Positions 60,401 to 64,000 of a stretch of 64,000 nt of DNA are shown one piece after another (position 1 is the stretch's first letter; every line of letters begins with the position of its first letter). A program made the position numbers and the translations under genes. The DNA is taken from NCBI RefSeq assembly GCF_019880635.1, contig NZ_JAINVX010000006.1:110545-174544 (forward strand), given 5' to 3'. The stretch comes from Hanstruepera marina (GTDB taxonomy: Bacteria > Bacteroidota > Bacteroidia > Flavobacteriales > Flavobacteriaceae). A model generated the notes under the pieces. The model had not been told where the DNA came from. It did no database searches and worked only from the letters and a program-made list of their open reading frames with translations.

Positions 60401-62876
60401 CAACAGAAGGATCGCCTAAATCTACACCGTCATTACCCCAAATAAGGTATTCTTTATCTTCTAAATCTGTACTCGTATTTAAATTGTTTGTATTTGCTAT
60501 ACTGCCAATGCCAATTGTTAATACACCTTGACTTCGGTAATTGTCATCAAGGTCAGGGTGAACATGAGTAGCAGTTGCATTATTAACACTTCGAGATTGT
60601 TTTTGGTATAAGTCAGAAACATCATCACGACCAATTCCCGCGATGTCATAGTTAAAGACATCTTCAGCTGGTGTGCCTGTGTCAACATCCCAAATAACTG
60701 TTCCATCACTATCTACATAGTCTTGAGAAGTACCGTTAACTCCTAGTGTTATTCCATATTTTATGGCTAAATACGATTGGATTCTATTACGTTGAGTAGT
60801 TAGGTCAGTGTCATCTTGTCTAGCAGAATACGTAATGATTTCTGCAATTCGTGCATCAGTACTAGCTTCCCATCCTTCACTTCTACCAATCCAATAACGA
60901 GCATCGTTAACATTGGCAAAATCAGGCACATCATTTTGAGTACTTTCCTTATCTAGTGCATTATAGTATAATTCTTGTTGAGTACCAGCTAAATTATTCC
61001 TAGCATTAATTATTCCAGCATTGTCGTAGGTGATATTGTTGCCAGCACCAGAATCAATTTCAGCAACACCATATCCATCACCTGAAGAAGTAGGTCCGTG
61101 TGCATAAACTAAAACTTCATCAGTAAAACGTACGGTATATTTTCCTAGACCTATTCCTGTAGCATCTGTATTGTTTGTTGCAATATCTTCGTCTCCACAA
61201 AAAATATCCATACTACCAAATGATTTGTCAACAGTTACATCTGGAATTAGAACAGTAAATACATCTTGAGAGTAGTATCCACTTGTACCTTCTAAAAAGT
61301 TTCTGTTTGGCATATCATAAGAATAATCACCATCAAGAGGAATGTTGACATAATCACCATCAAAGTCAACCACTGGGTTAAAATTGATGTTATCATTAAC
61401 ATTATCTTTATAAGTTGGTTCTTGTCCTATACCTGGAGTGTTGACAGTTGCATCAGCACCTCTTCCTTGGTCATACCAAGTACTAACTAATTGTCCATCA
61501 CTATATCCTAGTCCATCAGTTCCTTTTAACCATAGTTTCAAGTTTCCGGTTACACCACCAGGACCTTCAGTCAGTGGAGGTACACCATTACCTTGTAAAG
61601 TGAATTGATATGGGTTCTCGTCACTATCATTATTAACAATATTGATAGTAGCACTACGAATACCAGCTGCACTTGGAGTGAAGGTTACATCAAAAGTCGT
61701 ACTTGCTCCAATAGCAACAGAACCTGATGGAGCAGAAGTAATGGCAAAGTCACCAGGGTTAGCCCCTGTAAAACTAATTGCTCCTACAGCGAGTGCTGTT
61801 GTAGCTGTATTTAAGTTTTGAATTGTAAATGTATGTGTAACACCAAGAGAGACATCAGTTGACCCAAAATCAGTACCATCAGTTGTAACGGGTGTACTAT
61901 CTGTATGGGCAATATCAATAGTGTTCCCTTGAACATTTATTTCTGGAGATGGTACTGTAGCTGTTCCAGATATAGTGAAATTATATGGAATTTCATCTCC
62001 ATTTCCGTCATCATTATCTATGGTTACTGTTGCGGTATGAGTACCAGTAACCAAAGGTGTATAATCAATTGAAAAATTTAAGCTGCTACCACCAGATATA
62101 GTACTATTTTGTGCAGGCTCGGTATTTATTGAAAAATAACCACTACCACCTGTTATCGTTATGCCTGTACCAGAATTACTTATGGTTAGTGTTGTTGAGG
62201 GGTTTGATGTGTTTTCTATGGAAAAAGTATGCGTTGTAGTTGTTGATACTCCCACCGTACCATAACTTGTATTATCAATGGCACTTGGTGTTACATCTCC
62301 ATCGGCTATACTATTTCCCAAACCTAAAACATCAATTTCTGGTTGTGGGATATATCCTTCAATCAAAATATTATCAAACCTAGAACGTTCATTGCTTTGA
62401 TTGGCGTCACCTTTAAATCTAAATTGTGAGTTGGAGTCAAAAGTGTATGTTCCACTATTAATAGTTTCTGTAACATAATAGAAAGTCCAATTATTTGAAA
62501 AATCTGTATTTCTATCATATGTTTTAATGTCTACCCATGAGCTTCCATCATAATATTGTAAAATAAACCCTTCGTTATTCTCTAAATTTATAGTTATAAA
62601 GCAAAATGAAATATCAACAGTTTCATAAGAAGTTAAGTCTAAACTTGGTGACGTAATTATACTACTGTTGTTATTATCTCCAACCCAAAGGTGTCCAGAG
62701 CTACTGTCACAACTATAAGATGGATCAGCACCTCGACCAGAGTCACTATCCAGTGTCCATCCCTGCTCGTCAGTGTTGAAATTATAATCTGCAACTGTTA
62801 CTTGAGAGAATACACCTATTGAGGATATAAATAATAAGTATACAAATATTTCCTTTAAAAAAGTAAAATTTTTCAT
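57432..62876 (-). CDS. Large multidomain T9SS-secreted surface protein
   Basis: This 1814-residue protein has a signal peptide (about 1-24, ending VFSQ), an N-terminal beta-sandwich (25-170), two choice-of-anchor-D-like domains (about 177-300, starting PEIDVLGLGNSIADG; about 309-434, starting PEINVQGNTIDIAH), a domain of about 265 residues starting GNLKLWLKGTDGLGYSDGQL (DUF8202-like, about 444-710), a LamG/concanavalin-like domain (about 939-1105, starting RSIYFNGTTSYVDMEDALDL), a long beta-rich region, and a C-terminal T9SS sorting domain ending TTITKKVLVK. It should be displayed or released by type IX secretion and probably binds glycans or surfaces; no enzyme site is evident. Confidence 0.9.
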   Translation of the reverse strand: MKNFTFLKEIFVYLLFISSIGVFSQVTVADYNFNTDEQGWTLDSDSGRGADPSYSCDSSSGHLWVGDNNNSSIITSPSLDLTSYETVDISFCFITINLENNEGFILQYYDGSSWVDIKTYDRNTDFSNNWTFYYVTETINSGTYTFDSNSQFRFKGDANQSNERSRFDNILIEGYIPQPEIDVLGLGNSIADGDVTPSAIDNTSYGTVGVSTTTTHTFSIENTSNPSTTLTISNSGTGITITGGSGYFSINTEPAQNSTISGGSSLNFSIDYTPLVTGTHTATVTIDNDDGNGDEIPYNFTISGTATVPSPEINVQGNTIDIAHTDSTPVTTDGTDFGSTDVSLGVTHTFTIQNLNTATTALAVGAISFTGANPGDFAITSAPSGSVAIGASTTFDVTFTPSAAGIRSATINIVNNDSDENPYQFTLQGNGVPPLTEGPGGVTGNLKLWLKGTDGLGYSDGQLVSTWYDQGRGADATVNTPGIGQEPTYKDNVNDNINFNPVVDFDGDYVNIPLDGDYSYDMPNRNFLEGTSGYYSQDVFTVLIPDVTVDKSFGSMDIFCGDEDIATNNTDATGIGLGKYTVRFTDEVLVYAHGPTSSGDGYGVAEIDSGAGNNITYDNAGIINARNNLAGTQQELYYNALDKESTQNDVPDFANVNDARYWIGRSEGWEASTDARIAEIITYSARQDDTDLTTQRNRIQSYLAIKYGITLGVNGTSQDYVDSDGTVIWDVDTGTPAEDVFNYDIAGIGRDDVSDLYQKQSRSVNNATATHVHPDLDDNYRSQGVLTIGIGSIANTNNLNTSTDLEDKEYLIWGNDGVDLGDPSVDVLVNMSADISPALTTEVEFYGIARTWKVVENVGPGGDIPSVEVQVLKNAIRTANPPNGRYLMFISDTPNFDPTADYRVMTEDTNELGEAIVTTNYDFDGTKYITFGWAPELVFERSIYFNGTTSYVDMEDALDLNPTEFTISAWVMADTNADNKSILSKRDASFTEGYDFKINSTGKFEVSWKTSSGSMQTTTSNTTIPKNEWHHLAVTYGSSLVKIYIDGVLDKQINRTAPDDTNQSFFIGAASKLSPQAFFHGNIDEVRIWDVRLTEDQLRYIMNQEIENNAGFIGGSYFIAQGASPTKDDISTIPWSDLIGYYPMSTYTYTNTKDESGNGNQGALRTLRTVDRQTAPLPYQSANNGDWDTDSVWSNGSVQTKPGANSIVDNSVTVDWNIVETNHNVTMDNSGLAVGNNGNRNVLALFVESNELTVDGDNSTDTGYGLTVSHYLNLDGKIDLEGESQLIQTVDSDLVLGASGELEKDQQGTQDLYTYNYWSSPVGFTATVTPHNYKYTLNNNILKDGTNSSSPVNINFVGGYDGDNSGSNIEIAHYWIWKFNNRLSDDYASWQHVRNTGDILAGEGFTMKGVNDTAGNVSDEQNYVFQGKPNNGKVSLGINNGNEYLVGNPYASAIDAEQFITDNGPTIDGGVDPMVDDPLISGTLYFWEHWGGGSHILAEYQGGYGTYNYSGGAPAAAWGTPDPDVAQVGTGTKTPGRYIPVGQGFFVLAEDDGNVEFNNGQRVFQKEGTASSVFMRDSNSASRTNQVDNRMKIRLGFNSVNTIHRQLLVTVDERASENVDWGFDAEINEDQMDDMYWMINANKYVVQGIDDISDNTILPIGIHTHDDGVNKITIDILENVPSDLNIYAHDKVLNVYQDLRERDYEIFLEAGEYLDRFEITFTTHSLGVDEFDASDVLQVFYVNSKTSIVIQNPKLVGLKSAEMFNMIGQSITRFDDIETKNNVELKTNSLSTGTYIINLKTTEGTTITKKVLVK

Positions 62877-62919
62877 AAGTGGTTAATTTTTTTAGTTTGG
62901 GACTAATCTAATTATGAGA

Positions 62920-62970
62920 CAAATATAACAATGTTACTCCATGAAATGCAAAAAAAATCGATGAAATGCA
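62920..62970 (-). promoter_or_regulatory. Promoter with two upstream direct repeats for the large T9SS protein
   Basis: On the minus strand TATATTTG (62920-62927) is a perfect -7 box, with a T-rich TTTG (62949-62952) 21 bases upstream. Two copies of TGCATTTCAT lie at 62941-62950 and 62961-62970, starts 20 bases apart, covering and just upstream of the -33 element. They may bind an activator. Confidence 0.5.
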
Positions 62971-63005
62971 TTAAAATATTGTAAAATACTGATAATCAAT
63001 AAAAT

Positions 63006-63040
63006 AAAAAACCAGTGAATTTGCTAATTCACTGGTTTTT
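63006..63040. terminator. Terminator between the two T9SS protein genes
   Basis: The stem AAAAACCAGTGAAT / ATTCACTGGTTTTT has a 6-7 base loop and T runs in both orientations. It ends the reverse-strand gene at 63060 onward. Confidence 0.9.
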
Positions 63041-63059
63041 ATAATGAAAAGACTGGTAT

Positions 63060-64000
63060 TTAAAACTTTATGAGTTTCTTTATTACAGATTTACCATTCA
63101 ATTTGTTAGTTATTTTTATTAAATAAGATCCTTGCTCCAATTTGTCCATGTTCTCAACTTTAATGATTCCTCGTAGAGTTGAATGAATATTATTGTAAAC
63201 TATTCTTCCATTTAAATCATAAAGAATGATTTTAAACTCATCGTTACTTGAAACAATAGGCAATTGAATATTTATATAGGTGTTAAACGGATTTGGTTGA
63301 ATACTAACACCATTATAATCGAATTCTGTATTTCCTAACGTGTTTTCAATAACAGTTACAGTAGCATTGCAATTAGATGTGTTACCACTATTATCTGTAA
63401 CTGTAAATACAACAACATTATCACCTATATCATTTGAATCAAATGTGTTTGGAATAACTGTCATGCTGTTAATAGCACAATTATCGGAAGAACCATTGTC
63501 AATTTGATTAGCCGTTATGGTTGCATTTCCAAATGCATCTAATTCCACTGTTATATCTTGAGTATTACAAACTGGGTTTACTGTATCACCATTGTTTGTA
63601 ATTTCCCATGAACAGGTTGTATTGTTAAAGGTCGCGGTCTCCCAACATTCCGTAGACGGTTCCGCTGGTTGCGTACCCGTCACGTCCCATGAACAGGTCG
63701 TGTTGTTAAAGGTCGCGGTCTCCCAACATTCCGTAGACGGTTCAGCTGGTTGCGTACCCGTCACGTCCCATGAACAGGTTGTATTGTTAAAGGTCGCTGT
63801 TTCCCAACATTCCGTAGACGGTTCAGCTGGTTGCGTACCCGTTACGTCCCATGAACAGGTTGTATTGTTAAAGGTCACTGTTTCCCAACATTCCGTAGCA
63901 GGTTCCGCCGGTTGCGTACCCGTCACGTCCCATGAACAGGTTGTATTGTTAAAGGTCGCGGTCTCCCAACATTCCGTAGACGGTTCAGCTGGTTGCGTAC
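63060..64000 (-). CDS. Repeat-rich T9SS-secreted surface protein, C-terminal part (5' end outside window)
   Basis: The frame is open to the right edge, so this is the last 313 or so residues of a larger protein. From the C-terminus: a T9SS sorting domain (about 85 residues, VSIQPNPFNTYINIQL ... KSVIKKLIKF), an HYR-like immunoglobulin-fold domain (NTQDITVELDAFGNATITA, FTVTDNSGNTSNCNATVTV), and tandem 27-residue repeats with the pattern TGTQPAEPSTECWETATF-NNTTCSWDV. Each repeat has two cysteines. Such arrays are typical of secreted adhesin-like proteins of gliding Flavobacteriaceae. The internal GTG at 63926 is not a start. Confidence 0.9.
   Translation of the reverse strand, partial: TQPAEPSTECWETATFNNTTCSWDVTGTQPAEPATECWETVTFNNTTCSWDVTGTQPAEPSTECWETATFNNTTCSWDVTGTQPAEPSTECWETATFNNTTCSWDVTGTQPAEPSTECWETATFNNTTCSWEITNNGDTVNPVCNTQDITVELDAFGNATITANQIDNGSSDNCAINSMTVIPNTFDSNDIGDNVVVFTVTDNSGNTSNCNATVTVIENTLGNTEFDYNGVSIQPNPFNTYINIQLPIVSSNDEFKIILYDLNGRIVYNNIHSTLRGIIKVENMDKLEQGSYLIKITNKLNGKSVIKKLIKF
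63605..64000 (-). repeat. 81-bp tandem coding repeats
   Basis: The block starting CCCATGAACAGGT recurs at 63605, 63686, 63767, 63848 and 63929, an 81-base period equal to 27 codons. Nearly identical copies (mostly silent or single-residue differences such as S/A and A/V) continue past the window edge. Confidence 0.93.

Noticed and set aside
58182..60709. Several 60-90 codon frames antisense to or out of frame in the large T9SS gene
   Set aside because: They have no recognisable domains and lie in a gene with clear domain architecture.
1..64000. tRNA genes, CRISPR arrays, complete insertion sequences, prophage
   Set aside because: No tRNA T-loop/acceptor pattern, no regularly spaced repeats with unique spacers, and no transposase or phage gene was found.

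Overview
The window is low-GC DNA from a member of the Flavobacteriaceae (Bacteroidota). The evidence is: promoters of the TAnnTTTG type instead of TATAAT; secreted proteins ending in type IX secretion (T9SS) sorting domains; families typical of this group (DUF4252, DUF4421, DUF6090, DUF6495); CarB without its allosteric domain; and a zinc-less sirtuin. I can name the family but not the genus. No tRNA, rRNA, CRISPR array, phage or complete insertion sequence was seen.

Layout. 1-8.8 kb: the tail of cardiolipin synthase, rpmH, carB, a T9SS protein, a SatD-like regulator/DUF3307 membrane-protein pair with an unusual tandem operator-promoter array, and rmuC. 8.9-16 kb: a secreted TPR protein, then a vitamin B12 uptake locus in which an ABC importer (btuFCD-like) diverges from a TonB receptor (btuB-like) that sits behind a cobalamin riboswitch. 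16-20.7 kb: an S41 protease lipoprotein, then an ECF sigma factor, a membrane protein likely to be its anti-sigma factor, and three consecutive DUF4252 proteins with three different predicted destinations. 20.7-26.7 kb: purB, a DUF1028 gene whose signal peptide is out of frame, a methyltransferase-like gene, a haem-binding protein and a glycosyltransferase. 26.7-29.4 kb: a probable accessory block (second-type rsgA, metallo-beta-lactamase-fold lipoprotein, TetR regulator) with an attC-like imperfect palindrome on one side and short inverted repeats on both.

29.5-39.9 kb: serine hydrolase, DUF6090, sirtuin, a three-fold CHRD lipoprotein, trmH, SRPBCC and VOC proteins, a DEAD-box helicase with a leader, a protein with a duplicated Cys/His motif, and rdgB. 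39.9-57.4 kb is mostly housekeeping: DUF4421, a TolB/TPR protein, a fatty-acid transporter, acyl-CoA synthetase plus SGNH hydrolase, hpf, rlmH, nadC, yihY, priA, a LytTR regulator, rpsF-rpsR-rplI, and hisS with a long insertion. 57.4-64 kb: two large T9SS-secreted surface proteins, the second running off the window through 81-bp tandem repeats.

The best candidates for undescribed biology are the SatD/DUF3307 unit with its three operators at an exact 28-bp period, the ECF/DUF4252 triad, the frameshifted DUF1028 gene, the HisS insertion and the attC-like flank of the accessory block. Start codons upstream of the ones I chose were rejected where they are TTG codons overlapping the promoter -7 box (carB, hpf) or where the extension carries no family sequence.
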